Below are positions 16,350 through 25,872 of a DNA stretch of 64,000 nt, in pieces. Position numbers and translations under genes: made by a program. The first letter of the stretch is position 1, and each line of letters starts with the position of its first letter. The notes under the pieces were generated by a model. The model saw only the letters and a program-made list of their open reading frames with translations. It was not told the origin of the DNA and searched no databases. This DNA comes from Henriciella pelagia (GTDB taxonomy: Bacteria; Pseudomonadota; Alphaproteobacteria; Caulobacterales; Hyphomonadaceae), in contig NZ_NCSU01000008.1 of NCBI RefSeq assembly GCF_002088945.1, forward strand, positions 1 through 64,000, read 5' to 3'.

Positions 16350-17249
16350 ATGAGTGATACGACCCCCATTCCCGGCCAGTTTACGGCGGCAACGCTTTCC
16401 GAGGCGCTGCCTTATATCCAGCGCTATGACAACAAGACCGTGGTCATCAAATATGGTGGCCATGCGATGGTGGACGAGGCGCTGTCGCAAGCGTTTGCCC
16501 GCGATGTCGTGCTGTTGAAGCATATGGGGGTGAACCCGGTTGTGGTGCATGGCGGCGGGCCGCAGATTGCGAGCCTCCTGGGGCGGCTCGGTATTCAGTC
16601 GGAGTTTCGCGATGGACTTCGCGTGACCGATGATGCGACCATGGAAGTGGTCGAGATGGTGCTGTCCGGCCCGATCAACAAATCCATCGTCCGCGCCATC
16701 AACAAGGCGGGCGGCAAGGCGGTCGGGCTGTCGGGCTCGGACGCTGATTTGATGCGTGTGAAGCGCGCGACGCGGACGACGAAAGACCCTGACAGCCATG
16801 TCGAACAGGTGATCGATCTTGGGTTTGTCGGTGAACCGGAAGCGGTCGATGTGTCAGTGCTGAACCTGCTCACCGACTATGATCACGACTTCATCCCGGT
16901 CATCGCGCCGGTCGGCTTCGATGGCGAGGGCAAGCGCTACAATGTCAATGCGGACACGGCGGCGGGCGCAATTGCCGAAGCGCTGGGGGCGAGCCGCCTG
17001 CTGCTGCTGACCGATGTTGTGGGCGTGAAGGACAAGGCCGGCGAATTGCTGCGTGAAATCAAGGCCGATGACATCCCGGCGCTGATCGCTGACGGGACAG
17101 TTTCAGGTGGAATGATACCGAAGCTTGAAACAGCTGCCGGAGCGGTCAAGAATGGCGTCGGAGGGGCTGTCATTCTGGACGGCCGGGCAAAGCATGCCCT
17201 GCTCATGGAGCTGTTTACCGAACATGGCGCAGGTACGATTGTTCTCTAG
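16350..17249 (+). CDS. argB: Acetylglutamate kinase
   Basis: A 299-residue amino-acid kinase. It has the phosphate-binding KYGGHAM (near 34-40), the substrate loop [42 protein letters not shown] and the C-terminal GGMIPKLE and [11 protein letters not shown]. It phosphorylates N-acetylglutamate, the second step of arginine synthesis. Length and motifs are those of the family. The next gene starts 26 bases before the argB stop. The ATG at 16350 is used; the earlier frame opening at 16251 overlaps the divergent promoter. Confidence 0.97.
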   Translation: MSDTTPIPGQFTAATLSEALPYIQRYDNKTVVIKYGGHAMVDEALSQAFARDVVLLKHMGVNPVVVHGGGPQIASLLGRLGIQSEFRDGLRVTDDATMEVVEMVLSGPINKSIVRAINKAGGKAVGLSGSDADLMRVKRATRTTKDPDSHVEQVIDLGFVGEPEAVDVSVLNLLTDYDHDFIPVIAPVGFDGEGKRYNVNADTAAGAIAEALGASRLLLLTDVVGVKDKAGELLREIKADDIPALIADGTVSGGMIPKLETAAGAVKNGVGGAVILDGRAKHALLMELFTEHGAGTIVL

Positions 17250-18273
17250 ATCCATTTTTGCAGGACTGGGGCTCTGGCTGCTGGCCGGGCTGACCGGACT
17301 GGGCAGTGGACCCGCCGAGGCGCAGGCGCGCCAGCAAGGCTGGACGCTGTGCAACCGGACCTCCTATGTGATCGAGGCGGCGGTCGCCCGTTATGAGGGC
17401 CAGGGCGTTGTCGTGGATGGCTGGAAACGGCTGAGGCCGGGCGCGTGCGAACTGGCGCTGGCCGGCGAGCTGAAGCCCGGAGTGCACTATCTTTTCGGGC
17501 GCTCATCGACGGCGCATCGCGGCGGACGCAAGATCTGGGGCGGGGACTTCCCGCTCTGTGTGGACTCGTCTGGCAGTTTCTCTGTCGAGAGCCCTCAGGA
17601 CTGTTCGGCCATGGGGCTTGAGCCGCGCGACTTCAGGCCTGTGCTGGTTGAGAACAAGTCGAGCTGGCGCACAAGTTTTACCGAGACCGAAGACTTCAGC
17701 GCGGCTGAGTCTGCGGCGGCTGGCGTGCAGCGCCTGCTCGCCGATGCGGGCGTCTTCAATGGCAATATTGACGGCAATATCGGGCGCAAGACCCGCACCG
17801 CTATTGGCGAATTCCTGTCGCAGAACAATCTGCCGGCGGAAACCTCGGACGATGACCTGATCGACGTGCTGGAGCAGATCGCGCAGGAGCGGGGCCGCAA
17901 TATCGGCATGACCCTGTGTAATCGCACGCGCAACCGCATCTGGTCCGCGATTGCGCGCCGTCGCGGCGAGGGCTGGGAAAGCCGCGGCTGGTGGATGCTG
18001 GAATCGGGAGGCTGCGCGCGTGTCATCGATGAGCCGCTGCTGACGGCGGAGCATTTCGTTTTTGCCGAGATGGAAGAGGACGGGAAGCTGCGGACGCTGA
18101 AGAATGCGGCCGATCCGTTCTGCGTGGCGCGGGTGCGGTTCGCGATCCTCGGGCGCAAGGATTGCGAGGCGTCAGCCTACCGCACGGGGCTGTTCAAGGC
18201 GACGCCGCCGGCGGAAAACCGCCGCCTGATGTACGAATTCTTCGAACGAGACTTTGCCGAGGCCGATTCTTGA
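17224..18273 (+). CDS. Secreted protein with two DUF1036 domains flanking a peptidoglycan-binding-like segment
   Basis: A 349-residue protein with a signal peptide ([18 protein letters not shown], cleavage near AEAQA). A first DUF1036 domain begins [20 protein letters not shown], a second begins [20 protein letters not shown] (about residue 222). Between them, [19 protein letters not shown] and [11 protein letters not shown] resemble a PG_binding_1 helix bundle. Each DUF1036 has paired Cys likely to form disulfides. A periplasmic, wall-associated role is inferred. It overlaps argB by 26 bases, so expression is probably coupled. Confidence 0.82.
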   Translation: MAQVRLFSRSIFAGLGLWLLAGLTGLGSGPAEAQARQQGWTLCNRTSYVIEAAVARYEGQGVVVDGWKRLRPGACELALAGELKPGVHYLFGRSSTAHRGGRKIWGGDFPLCVDSSGSFSVESPQDCSAMGLEPRDFRPVLVENKSSWRTSFTETEDFSAAESAAAGVQRLLADAGVFNGNIDGNIGRKTRTAIGEFLSQNNLPAETSDDDLIDVLEQIAQERGRNIGMTLCNRTRNRIWSAIARRRGEGWESRGWWMLESGGCARVIDEPLLTAEHFVFAEMEEDGKLRTLKNAADPFCVARVRFAILGRKDCEASAYRTGLFKATPPAENRRLMYEFFERDFAEADS

Positions 18274-18290
18274 CCCTTCCTGCCCTCGAA

Positions 18291-19007
18291 ATGAGCCGCA
18301 TTGAAGGCCGCGATACCTGGGTCTTCGATCTCGATAATACGCTGTATCCGGCAGAGTGTGACCTGTTTGCCCAGATCGACCAGCGCATGACCGATTTTGT
18401 CGCGCGCTTCCTCGGCATGGACCGGGCCGAAGCGCGGGCGCTCCAGAAGCAGTATTATGCCGAGCATGGCACCACGCTGAAGGGCTTGATGACCATGCAT
18501 GGCATGGACCCTGCCGAGTTCCTGGCGCATGTGCATGAGATCGACCTGTCACCCATCCCGCCGCTGCCGAGCCTCTGCGACGCGATTGCGGCGCTGCCGG
18601 GCCGCAAGATTGTCTACACCAATGGGTCTCGCGGGCATGCCGAACGGGTGACGAAACATATGGAGCTTCACCACCATTTCCACGGCATGTTCGGCATTGA
18701 GGATGCGGGCTTTCACCCCAAACCGTCACAGGCGGCCTATGACGCCTTCTGCGATGCGCATGAGATCGACCCGGGCCGGGCGGTCTTCTTTGAGGACCTT
18801 GAGCGCAACCTGAAGCCGGCGCATGAGATGGGGTTTGCGACAGTCCTCGTGCGGTCGGGCAAGGACTGGAGCCATGAACCGGTCGAGGCAAGGCCCGCCG
18901 GGCTGAATGACGCGGCCCATCCGCATGTGGACTATCTCACCGATGACCTGACGGGGTTCATCCGACAGGTTCTTGCGTTTCTCAGCCCGCTGCCTGCCGA
19001 GGAATGA
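18291..19007 (+). CDS. HAD family pyrimidine 5'-nucleotidase
   Basis: A 238-residue HAD hydrolase. Motif I is VFDLDNTLYP (nucleophile Asp in DLD), motif II KIVYTNGSRGHAERV, motif III/IV HPKPSQAAY and VFFEDLERNLKPAHEMG. DNTLYP together with the helical cap is typical of the SDT1/PHM8-like pyrimidine 5'-nucleotidase group. A common alphaproteobacterial gene. It lies 17 bases after the DUF1036 gene. An in-frame TTG at 18270 is possible but the ATG fits the family start. Confidence 0.92.
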   Translation: MSRIEGRDTWVFDLDNTLYPAECDLFAQIDQRMTDFVARFLGMDRAEARALQKQYYAEHGTTLKGLMTMHGMDPAEFLAHVHEIDLSPIPPLPSLCDAIAALPGRKIVYTNGSRGHAERVTKHMELHHHFHGMFGIEDAGFHPKPSQAAYDAFCDAHEIDPGRAVFFEDLERNLKPAHEMGFATVLVRSGKDWSHEPVEARPAGLNDAAHPHVDYLTDDLTGFIRQVLAFLSPLPAEE

Positions 19008-19143
19008 TGTCGTAGGCAATGGGTTTGTAGTTGAAGTTGTTGGATTGGCCCGCTGCGGTATCGGGCTCCAGCGTGTCGGTGAACCGGCGGATCGCTTCAT
19101 GGAGTGGCGGGTCGTAAGTGGTGCGGCCCCTTGCCACCGACAT
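18982..19143 (-). CDS. Possible small protein (53 aa), unsupported by homology
   Basis: Minus-strand ATG at 19143 opening a 53-codon frame through the 235-bp gap between the HAD gene and the next plus-strand gene; its 3' end overlaps the HAD stop by 26 bases. The peptide (MSVARGRTTYDPPLHEAIRR at the start, YKPIAYDIIPRQAAG at the end) is polar and has no signal or membrane segment. Its composition is not obviously that of a shadow frame, but there is no recognisable family. Confidence 0.3.
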   Translation of the reverse strand: MSVARGRTTYDPPLHEAIRRFTDTLEPDTAAGQSNNFNYKPIAYDIIPRQAAG

Positions 19144-19242
19144 CACCGTCTTGCTGCTGGCCTGCGAATCCGCAGAATGTACTCGCTTTGGCCGGTGCGA
19201 TGCGCCGCGCCAGACCCGGTATGAGCGAGCAAGGTATAGTCT

Positions 19243-20016
19243 GTGGCAGATCTGACACCCGTCGAACGAGGCGTTCTGGTCGCGCTGATGGCGGCTGGCG
19301 GACCCCTGAAGGAGGCGGCCGACCTCGGCGCGCGCTACGGGCTTCGCATGACGGCCTGGCATCGCGGGCGGCTGGGCAATCTTGGCCTGGTGAAGACGAC
19401 AAAGTCCCCCTTCACGCATGAGCTGACGGTCAGGGGATGGGATTTTCTTGCCAGCGATTTTCCGATGGATGTGCCGCAGGCCGCGATGAAGCTCGGCGCG
19501 ATGAATGCGTTGCTGGAAGGCGTCCGCGAGCGGGTCGGCGCAGATGGAGAGGCGCTGAAGGCGTTCTTTACCGGCAAGGCCAGCAAACCCGCCACAAAGC
19601 GCGATACGGCGCCGCCTGAGGACATTCCGGAATCGGCGGGACAGGACCTGATGGCCGAAGCGGCGTGGAGCGAGAGCGAGAAGCTGCTCGCCATGGCGCT
19701 TCAGTCCATGCCGGCCTTTGATGGCCGCTTCGGGGCGCTGGAGAAAGCGCTGGACGGGCAGAATGAGGCGGCGATGAAACAGGTCTCGCTGGCGGCGGAA
19801 AATGTGTTCCAGAATCTGCGCATGGCAGCGCGAAAGCGCGGGCTCGAAACCCTACACAAACGTAACGAGACCGTGGCCTTCGACCCGGTCTATTTCGAGG
19901 CGACAGATGACATGGATGACGGCGAGGACGCCATCGTCATGAAACAGCCCATAATCCGCGTGAGGGATGGCGAAGAGCTCGTCATCCTTCGGGGACTCGC
20001 GGCGCCATTGGATTAG
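19243..20016 (+). CDS. Winged-helix plus GrpE-like protein, partner of the Hsp70-like ATPase
   Basis: A 257-residue protein. Residues 1-75 look like a winged helix (LTPVERGVLVALMAAGGPLK, then THELTVRGWDFLAS). A middle helical region follows. The C-terminus resembles the beta domain of GrpE: FDPVYFEA (213-220) like the FDP-HEA motif, then GEELVILRGLAAP like the GRVLRPAMV ending. GrpE is the nucleotide-exchange factor of DnaK, and the next gene encodes a Hsp70-like ATPase 22 bases downstream, which supports the reading. Start is GTG at 19243; no better ATG exists. The precise function is unknown. Confidence 0.65.
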   Translation: MADLTPVERGVLVALMAAGGPLKEAADLGARYGLRMTAWHRGRLGNLGLVKTTKSPFTHELTVRGWDFLASDFPMDVPQAAMKLGAMNALLEGVRERVGADGEALKAFFTGKASKPATKRDTAPPEDIPESAGQDLMAEAAWSESEKLLAMALQSMPAFDGRFGALEKALDGQNEAAMKQVSLAAENVFQNLRMAARKRGLETLHKRNETVAFDPVYFEATDDMDDGEDAIVMKQPIIRVRDGEELVILRGLAAPLD

Positions 20017-20038
20017 GCAGGTAGAAGCAGAGGGACGC

Positions 20039-21436
20039 ATGGCTGCAAGCTGGATCAAGAGACTATTGGCTGCGCGTGACGTGACGCGCATCGGGTGTAT
20101 CGATTTCGGGACGGCCTATTCCAAGGTGTCCATCGTCGATTCCGAGCAGCTGGCAGATCTTGATGAGCAGTGCATCCACCCGCTGGCCATCGGCAAGGAC
20201 CAGTCTCACAATCCATACCTGCTGCCGTCGCTGCTTTTCGTGGATGAGGCATCGGTGCGGTTCGGAAAGAAGGCCGAGACGTCGGCGCGGCGCAATGAAC
20301 GGCGCGGGCGCGTGGCGTTTTCCTCGCCCAAGCAGTATCTCTCGACGCATGCGCTCGACGCGCTGGATGACAAATTGCCGGCAGAGATCGACCCGACCGG
20401 ACAGTATACGGCCAAGCAGCTGATCACGCTGTTTCTGGCTTACCTTCTGCGCCGGGCCGAGCAGGCCGCGGGCGAGCAGAACCTGTCCTGGCCGCCTTTG
20501 TGCCGTATCACGCGTCCGGCCTGGAAGCGTGACCGGGCGCAATGGGGCGAACAGATGCTGCGTGAGCTGGTGCGCCATGCCTTCATCCTTGTCGACCGGC
20601 TGGGCGATGCGCTGATCTCCGAAGAGGGCGTGGAGCATGACGTCGTCATGGAGGCATTTGCCGCCATACCCGACACGTCGGACTTCCCGGACGAGAAGAT
20701 TTTCGAGATTTCGGCGCAGGGTACCGCGACCGTGCCGGAAGCGACGGCTGTCGCTGCGGCGTCTATCCGCCCGACACGGCGGCGGGTGGTTGTGGTCGCC
20801 GATATTGGCGGCGGCACCTCAGACTTTGCCGCGTTTACCACCGGTGTGGCCGGGCGCAATGTGGTTGCCGAGATCGATGGCAGCGCGACGGTGCTGCGCG
20901 AGGCGGGCGACTATCTCGACATGCAGCTGCGCCGTATCCTGATGTACAAGGCGGGCCTCTTGCCGGACGATCCGGCGGCGCGTGGGGCGATGTCGATGAT
21001 CCGGGCGCAACAGCGCGAGCTGAAGGAGTCGCTGTTTGCAGAGGGCCGGATCATGCCGGAAATGGGCGACCAGTTTGTCGAACTGACGCTGGATGAATTC
21101 CTCGCCGACCAGCATGTGCGTGGCTTTTCGCGGCGTCTGGCGGAGACCTTCTATCAGGCGGTTGCGCCGGCCGTGGACTGGGCGCGGAATATCGCGGCAT
21201 CCGGAGGCGGCCAGCAGGTGGTCGAAATCCTGCCGACGGGCGGTGGCAGCACGCTTCCCATGGTCGCCGAGATGATCCGTGACATGCCGTATGAGTGGAC
21301 ATTCGAGGTGATGTCGCCGGAGCTGTTCCAGTCGCGCAATACGGACTTCAACACGGTTGCGCCGCAACTGGCCGTCTCGATTGGCGGGGCCGTGCTTGAG
21401 CTGCCAAGACAGGTGACGCCGGTCAGGGCAGCCTGA
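20039..21436 (+). CDS. Hsp70-like/actin-like ATPase lacking the substrate-binding domain
   Basis: A 465-residue protein with the actin/Hsp70 ATPase motifs: phosphate-1 GCIDFGTAYSKVSIVD (19-34), phosphate-2 VVVVADIGGGTSDFAAF (250-266) and the adenosine motif EILPTGGGSTLP near 397-407. DnaK continues for another 200 residues with peptide-binding and lid domains, which are missing here. It is co-directional with a GrpE-like protein gene, so the pair may form a specialised chaperone or switch. An AGAGGGAC box precedes the ATG at 20039. This is not the housekeeping DnaK. Confidence 0.85.
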   Translation: MAASWIKRLLAARDVTRIGCIDFGTAYSKVSIVDSEQLADLDEQCIHPLAIGKDQSHNPYLLPSLLFVDEASVRFGKKAETSARRNERRGRVAFSSPKQYLSTHALDALDDKLPAEIDPTGQYTAKQLITLFLAYLLRRAEQAAGEQNLSWPPLCRITRPAWKRDRAQWGEQMLRELVRHAFILVDRLGDALISEEGVEHDVVMEAFAAIPDTSDFPDEKIFEISAQGTATVPEATAVAAASIRPTRRRVVVVADIGGGTSDFAAFTTGVAGRNVVAEIDGSATVLREAGDYLDMQLRRILMYKAGLLPDDPAARGAMSMIRAQQRELKESLFAEGRIMPEMGDQFVELTLDEFLADQHVRGFSRRLAETFYQAVAPAVDWARNIAASGGGQQVVEILPTGGGSTLPMVAEMIRDMPYEWTFEVMSPELFQSRNTDFNTVAPQLAVSIGGAVLELPRQVTPVRAA

Positions 21437-21525
21437 GTGCGCGGGCCGGAATAGCCGCCTGGCTGGTCGGGCGGGCCCATCTGGTCTAGGCTTCCAGCAT
21501 GACGTGGCAATGAGTAGGGTGGACG

Positions 21526-22038
21526 GTGGATCTGTATGGGGACTTTCTTGAGCTCTATATAGAGATCATGCTCGGGGCCGTGGCGTTCATGACTGTGGTG
21601 GCTACGCTGCGCCAGACCCTCGGCAAGCCCATGCCGCCCTATCAGTATCTTGTCGTCCGGTTCCTGGTCGAAGTCGGCCTGTCTCATGTATTTCTTGCCA
21701 TGGCGGCGCTCGGTCTCGCCTACAGCGCCCTGCCTGACAGTGTCGCGCTGAAATGGACCGTCTATGCCTTTGCCGGTTTCACCTCGCCTTACCTCTTGTT
21801 CTACATCTACCGCCGGACGCGGCGAAAGGCGCCGACGCCCTTCATCATCCTGCTGGTGATGTTGGGCTATATCTCCATGGTCATCACACTGCTCCTGTCC
21901 GCGCTCGGGCTGTACGTGACGCCGTCGATCGAGGTCATCGTGATCTACCTGCTCTGGGTGTTTCTCGCACATATCGTGATCTTCTTTGTCTTCCTTGGCA
22001 CGTTCTTCCGAATGGCAGCAGCATCGAGTGCCGATTGA
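21526..22038 (+). CDS. Five-helix membrane protein, hypothetical
   Basis: A 170-residue protein starting from GTG with five hydrophobic segments (about 12-28, 45-65, 72-92, 105-130, 135-160) and a short basic loop YRRTRRKAP. No family is recognised. It follows the Hsp70-like gene by 89 bases and could belong to the same unit, or be an independent inner-membrane protein. Confidence 0.7.
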   Translation: MDLYGDFLELYIEIMLGAVAFMTVVATLRQTLGKPMPPYQYLVVRFLVEVGLSHVFLAMAALGLAYSALPDSVALKWTVYAFAGFTSPYLLFYIYRRTRRKAPTPFIILLVMLGYISMVITLLLSALGLYVTPSIEVIVIYLLWVFLAHIVIFFVFLGTFFRMAAASSAD

Positions 22039-22121
22039 TCTTCCTTTGCGGGGATGACCTCGCCAGACTTGTCGCCTATACGGGCGCGATATTCGAACCT
22101 CAGAACACCGGAGCGCGCCTC

Positions 22122-22949
22122 ATGACCGCCAATCTCGAACCAATCATCAATCAGGCCTGGGACGACCGCGCCAGCGTGTCGACCGACACGAAGGGTGAGG
22201 TGCGCGACGCGGTCGAGGAAGCGCTGGCCATGCTCGATTCCGGCAAGGCGCGCGTGGCTGAAAAGGGCGCGGATGGCAACTGGATCGTGAACCAGTGGCT
22301 GAAGAAGGCCGTGCTGCTCTCCTTCCGCCTCAATGCCAACGGCCCGATCAAGGGCGGTCCAGACGGTTCGACCTGGTGGGACAAGGTGGCGAGCAAGTTC
22401 GATGGCTGGAGCGCGGATGATTTCGCGGCGTCAGGCCTGCGCGCCGTACCGAATGCGGTGGCGCGGCGCGGCTCGTTCATTGCGTCCGGTGTCGTGCTGA
22501 TGCCGTCTTTCGTGAACATCGGCGCCTATGTCGATGAAGGCACCATGGTCGACACCTGGGCGACGGTCGGCTCCTGCGCGCAGATTGGCAAGAATGTGCA
22601 CCTCTCAGGCGGCGCAGGCATTGGCGGCGTGCTGGAGCCGCTGCAGGCCAATCCGACCATCATCGAGGACAATTGCTTCATTGGCGCGCGGGCCGAAGTG
22701 GCCGAGGGCGTCATTGTGCGCGAAGGCTCGGTGCTCGCCATGGGGACCTTCCTCAGCCAGTCGACCAAGATTGTCTATCGCGAGACAGGTGAAGTGGTGA
22801 TGGGCGAAGTGCCGGCCTATTCGGTGATTGTGCCCGGCTCCATGCCGGACCCGAAGGGCGGACCGAGCCTCTATTGCGCGGTGATCATCAAGACGGTGGA
22901 TGAGCGCACGCGGTCTAAGACCGGCATCAACGAGCTGCTGCGGCCCTAG
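22122..22949 (+). CDS. dapD: 2,3,4,5-tetrahydropyridine-2,6-dicarboxylate N-succinyltransferase
   Basis: A 275-residue left-handed beta-helix acyltransferase of the lysine/diaminopimelate pathway. The N-terminal helical domain has [18 protein letters not shown]; hexapeptide repeats include [39 protein letters not shown] and [20 protein letters not shown]; the C-terminus has the [10 protein letters not shown] loop. The ATG at 22122 fits the family start; a longer open frame overlaps the membrane protein gene and is rejected. Monocistronic by appearance. Confidence 0.97.
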   Translation: MTANLEPIINQAWDDRASVSTDTKGEVRDAVEEALAMLDSGKARVAEKGADGNWIVNQWLKKAVLLSFRLNANGPIKGGPDGSTWWDKVASKFDGWSADDFAASGLRAVPNAVARRGSFIASGVVLMPSFVNIGAYVDEGTMVDTWATVGSCAQIGKNVHLSGGAGIGGVLEPLQANPTIIEDNCFIGARAEVAEGVIVREGSVLAMGTFLSQSTKIVYRETGEVVMGEVPAYSVIVPGSMPDPKGGPSLYCAVIIKTVDERTRSKTGINELLRP

Positions 22950-23021
22950 GCAGTTTCCGCCTGAGTTTGCATCTTCGCATTCGCGGCTTAGTCTCGTTCT
23001 TTCAATCCTAGGGAGGACGCG

Positions 23022-23465
23022 ATGAGAACTGTTTCCGGAGTGGTGCTGCTGGCGGGGGTGCTCATGGCGGCCTGTTCGGCGGGGGAGCCGGCCAACGAAA
23101 CGACGGGGCCGGATGCAAGCGTCGAAGCCCCGGCCGGCGAAGTATCAGCAGAGATAGCTGCCCCAGCCGAAACAGCCTCGACGGATGATCCGATCACCGC
23201 GCTGTGCGTGGACATGATGCCCAGCTACAGCGCCGAAGTGTGCGCCTGCGGGACGGAAGCTTTCCGGTCTTCGACCGAAGATGCCGACACCTATGCCGAG
23301 ATGGCGAGCTATTACCTGAACGAGACTGATCCGGCACTGTCGCTGGTTGAGCGCTGGGACGAGGTGGTCGATGTGGTCCTCGCCGACACGCCGGGCAGCG
23401 CGCTGCAGGTGTCCAACGCCCTGGGCAAGACGCACCGGGCCGCCATCAATGACTGTGCAGGCTAG
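23022..23465 (+). CDS. Hypothetical lipoprotein
   Basis: A 147-residue protein with a lipoprotein signal ending LMAAC (Cys18), then a Glu/Pro/Ala-rich linker (20-55) and a small domain containing three Cys (LCVDMM, CACGTEAF, NDCAG) that probably forms disulfides. An AGGGAGGACGCG box precedes the ATG. Family not recognised; periplasmic or outer-membrane location is inferred from the signal. Confidence 0.75.
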   Translation: MRTVSGVVLLAGVLMAACSAGEPANETTGPDASVEAPAGEVSAEIAAPAETASTDDPITALCVDMMPSYSAEVCACGTEAFRSSTEDADTYAEMASYYLNETDPALSLVERWDEVVDVVLADTPGSALQVSNALGKTHRAAINDCAG

Positions 23466-23473
23466 GTCTTCTC

Positions 23474-23968
23474 ATGCGCGCCCGGCGCGCGTTTGAGGTT
23501 ATTGGAGACGGATCGATCGCTGACAGTCCTGCCGATACGCTGACGCGCCCTGACGCGCTGGTCGGGCTTGCCGATGCCGAGCCCGAAGCGGCTGGCCGGT
23601 GGGAGCTGCATCTCGCCTATCGGATGAAGTCGATGAATACGGTCATCGACTTCAAGGCCGTCGTGGATTTCGTCCGGATAGGGGCTTTCTTCAGTGGGCG
23701 CTCCAGCATGGCCTATCTGAACGGTACCACCGAGATCATGCGCGTGCCGACTGACATAGAAGGCGAGCTGACGGGCACGCAGGCGCTGCTTGACGTGCAC
23801 ATGCAGGAAGGCGCGCTGAAGCGTGCGCCATTTCACTGTTCGGGCGAAGCCAGGCCGGACGGGAGGCAATATGAAGGGCTATGGACCATGCCCTGCATCG
23901 ACCCCGTAAAATGTGGCTGCGAGGGCGACCGCGGTGCCTTCTGGCTGACGCGGGTGGACGAGGCCTGA
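23474..23968 (+). CDS. Hypothetical protein
   Basis: A 164-residue protein eight bases after the lipoprotein gene. It has no signal peptide; the C-terminal part holds four Cys in FHCSGEARPDG and CIDPVKCGCEGD. I see no known domain. Codon use matches the neighbourhood, and the position directly after the lipoprotein gene supports its being real. Confidence 0.6.
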   Translation: MRARRAFEVIGDGSIADSPADTLTRPDALVGLADAEPEAAGRWELHLAYRMKSMNTVIDFKAVVDFVRIGAFFSGRSSMAYLNGTTEIMRVPTDIEGELTGTQALLDVHMQEGALKRAPFHCSGEARPDGRQYEGLWTMPCIDPVKCGCEGDRGAFWLTRVDEA

Positions 23969-23971
23969 GCG

Positions 23972-24238
23972 TTATTTCGCTTGCGGACCGCGATACCGGT
24001 AATCCTGCATGAGGAGGATAGCAGGCTCGTAGCTGGCATCGGCGCGCAGGGCCTCTTCGAGGGCATCCCGCGCTTCGTTTTTCTCACCGCGTTCGATGTG
24101 GGCGAGTGCGAGTGCTGTCTTGTCGCGCGCCATATTTGCCGGGCCGGGGGCGTGAGGGGGCAGGTCCGATGGCTGAAATGCTGAAGCGGTTGCGATGGCC
24201 AGCGCGGTAAGGCTGGCGGCGAGGGAAAACTGTTCCAT
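23972..24238 (-). CDS. Small exported TPR-like protein
   Basis: An 88-residue protein with a signal peptide (SLAASLTALAIATASAFQ) and one or two helical hairpins of TPR type (ALALAHIERGEKNEARDALEEAL). The end sits four bases from the convergent hypothetical gene. The frame upstream to 24559 belongs to the opposite regulator gene and is rejected; the ATG at 24238 gives the signal peptide. Confidence 0.6.
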   Translation of the reverse strand: MEQFSLAASLTALAIATASAFQPSDLPPHAPGPANMARDKTALALAHIERGEKNEARDALEEALRADASYEPAILLMQDYRYRGPQAK

Positions 24239-24306
24239 GACGATGTCCTTTCCGGCGCGACTATGCGCCTTGACAGGAGAATGGGGATTGGCGAGACCCG
24301 CTTGAA

Positions 24307-24343
24307 TTGGCGGAAATGCCATTATGTGGTAGGTTTTCGCCAA
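24307..24343. promoter_or_regulatory. Inverted repeat upstream of the FtrA-like regulator
   Basis: TTGGCGGAAA (24307-24316) and TTTTCGCCAA (24334-24343) form an inverted repeat with 9 of 10 bases matched, centred 34 bases before the start at 24359. A likely operator for autoregulation of the AraC-type gene. Confidence 0.5.
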
Positions 24344-24358
24344 ACGGGAATTCCTGCC

Positions 24359-25333
24359 ATGCCAGACACCACGCACAGCCAGCACCGCGTCGCCGTCATG
24401 GCCTATGACCGGATGTGGCCGTTCGAGTTTGGCATTGCGACCGAGATTTTCGGCTGGGCGCGCCCTGAGATCATCGATGCGGTCTGGTATGATTTTCTGG
24501 TGGCTGGTCCTGACGCGCCGATCCGCACGATTGGCGGGATGACGATGCAGCCCGATCACGGCTATAATGCCGTCTCCAGCGCCGACACTGTCATCATTCC
24601 GGCCTGGCGGGACGTGAATGAGTGCCCGCCTGAGCCGATGCTTGAAGCGGTGAGAGGGGCGCGGAAGAATGGTGCGCGGATGGTGTCATTCTGCACGGGC
24701 GCTTATGTGCTGGCGCATGCCGGAATTCTGGATGGACGGCGGGCAACCACCCATTGGCGCGATCTGGGGCAGCTCAAGCGCCAGTTCCCGAAGATCGAGA
24801 CGGTCGAGGATGTGCTCTATGTCGATGACGGCGATGTCATAACGTCGGCAGGATCGAGTGCGGGTGTGGATTGTAGCCTGCACATCATCCGCAAGGATTA
24901 TGGGGCCGAGATGGCCAACCGGATTGCGCGAAGCCTCGTCATGCCGCCACACCGTGACGGCGGGCAGGCGCAATATATCGAAGCGCCGATCCAGGAGCGG
25001 TCGGGTCAGTCGGTCTCGGGCGTGCTTGACTGGGCGCGGGAGCGTCTCGACCAGCCGCTTTCGATTTCGGACATGTCTGACGTGGCTGGAATGAGCGAGC
25101 GGACCTTCCTGCGCCGGTTCAGGGACGGAACGGGCACAACGCCGCTCAAATGGCTGCGCCGGGAGCGCGTGTTCCGGGCCATGGGCCTGTTGGAGAAGAC
25201 CGAGCTCAGCCTGATCGATGTTGCCGCGCAATCTGGTTTTGGCTCCGTCGAGACCTTCCGGTCGGCCTTTCGCGAAATCGTGGGCACGCCGCCGCACGCC
25301 TATCGCAAACGGTTCGAACTGACGCGGGCCTAG
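24359..25333 (+). CDS. GlxA/FtrA-type AraC regulator with DJ-1/PfpI-like domain
   Basis: A 324-residue regulator. Residues 8-190 are an amidase-like DJ-1/PfpI domain (VAVMAYDRMWPFEFGIATEI, the nucleophile-elbow region MVSFCTGAYVLAHAGILDGR, TTHWRDL, DDGDVITSAGSSAGVDCSLH). The C-terminal 100 residues are two AraC helix-turn-helix units (LSISDMSDVAGMSERTFLRR and LSLIDVAAQSGFGSVETFRS). Typical of transcriptional activators such as FtrA and GlxA; ligand unknown. The ATG at 24359 fits; it overlaps the convergent MaoC gene stop by four bases. Confidence 0.92.
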   Translation: MPDTTHSQHRVAVMAYDRMWPFEFGIATEIFGWARPEIIDAVWYDFLVAGPDAPIRTIGGMTMQPDHGYNAVSSADTVIIPAWRDVNECPPEPMLEAVRGARKNGARMVSFCTGAYVLAHAGILDGRRATTHWRDLGQLKRQFPKIETVEDVLYVDDGDVITSAGSSAGVDCSLHIIRKDYGAEMANRIARSLVMPPHRDGGQAQYIEAPIQERSGQSVSGVLDWARERLDQPLSISDMSDVAGMSERTFLRRFRDGTGTTPLKWLRRERVFRAMGLLEKTELSLIDVAAQSGFGSVETFRSAFREIVGTPPHAYRKRFELTRA

Positions 25334-25800
25334 TCCTCGATCGGGGCGTCGGGGTTTTTGACGCGGATCAAGCCATTGCCGATGAAAGTCATCACCAGTT
25401 CGTCATCCTGGTTGTAGACACGGTTCTGGGAGCGGGTGAGGCCCATATCGGGGCGCGACTTCATGCGGCGCTTGGAAAGCATTTCCATTTCTATGCGGAT
25501 TTCGTCGCCGGGATAGACGGGCTTGATCCATTTCAGCTCGTCAATGCCGGGAGAGCCGAGACCGGCCTGCGGCTCGCCGTGCTGCATGGTCTCGACCATC
25601 AGCCGCATCGTCATCGCAGCGGTGTGCCAGCCCGACGCCGAGAGACGGCCGAAGAAGGTGTTCTTTGCGGCTTCATCATCGAGGTGGAAGGGCTGCGGGT
25701 CATATTTGGAGGCAAACTCGATGACCTCCTCACGCGTGACCTTGTAGCTGCGCGGGCTATGGGTGACCGTGCCGGGCACCACGTCTTCATAGTATTTCAT
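25330..25800 (-). CDS. MaoC family dehydratase (hot-dog fold)
   Basis: A 156-residue hydratase with the active-site pair in FASKYDPQPFHLDDEAA (Asp and His of the hydratase-2 motif) and the later FGRLSASGWHTAAMTM and DELKWIKPVYPGDEI. MaoC-like enzymes hydrate enoyl-CoA; some act in branched-chain or PHA metabolism. The gene is monocistronic and convergent with the FtrA-type regulator; no direct pathway partner is nearby. Confidence 0.9.
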   Translation of the reverse strand: MKYYEDVVPGTVTHSPRSYKVTREEVIEFASKYDPQPFHLDDEAAKNTFFGRLSASGWHTAAMTMRLMVETMQHGEPQAGLGSPGIDELKWIKPVYPGDEIRIEMEMLSKRRMKSRPDMGLTRSQNRVYNQDDELVMTFIGNGLIRVKNPDAPIED

Positions 25801-25872
25801 GCGAGGGCATCCTGAATCTGTCCGCAGAGCAGATCAGTGCGGCCGGGCACGGTTTCAATGGCTGACGGTGCG

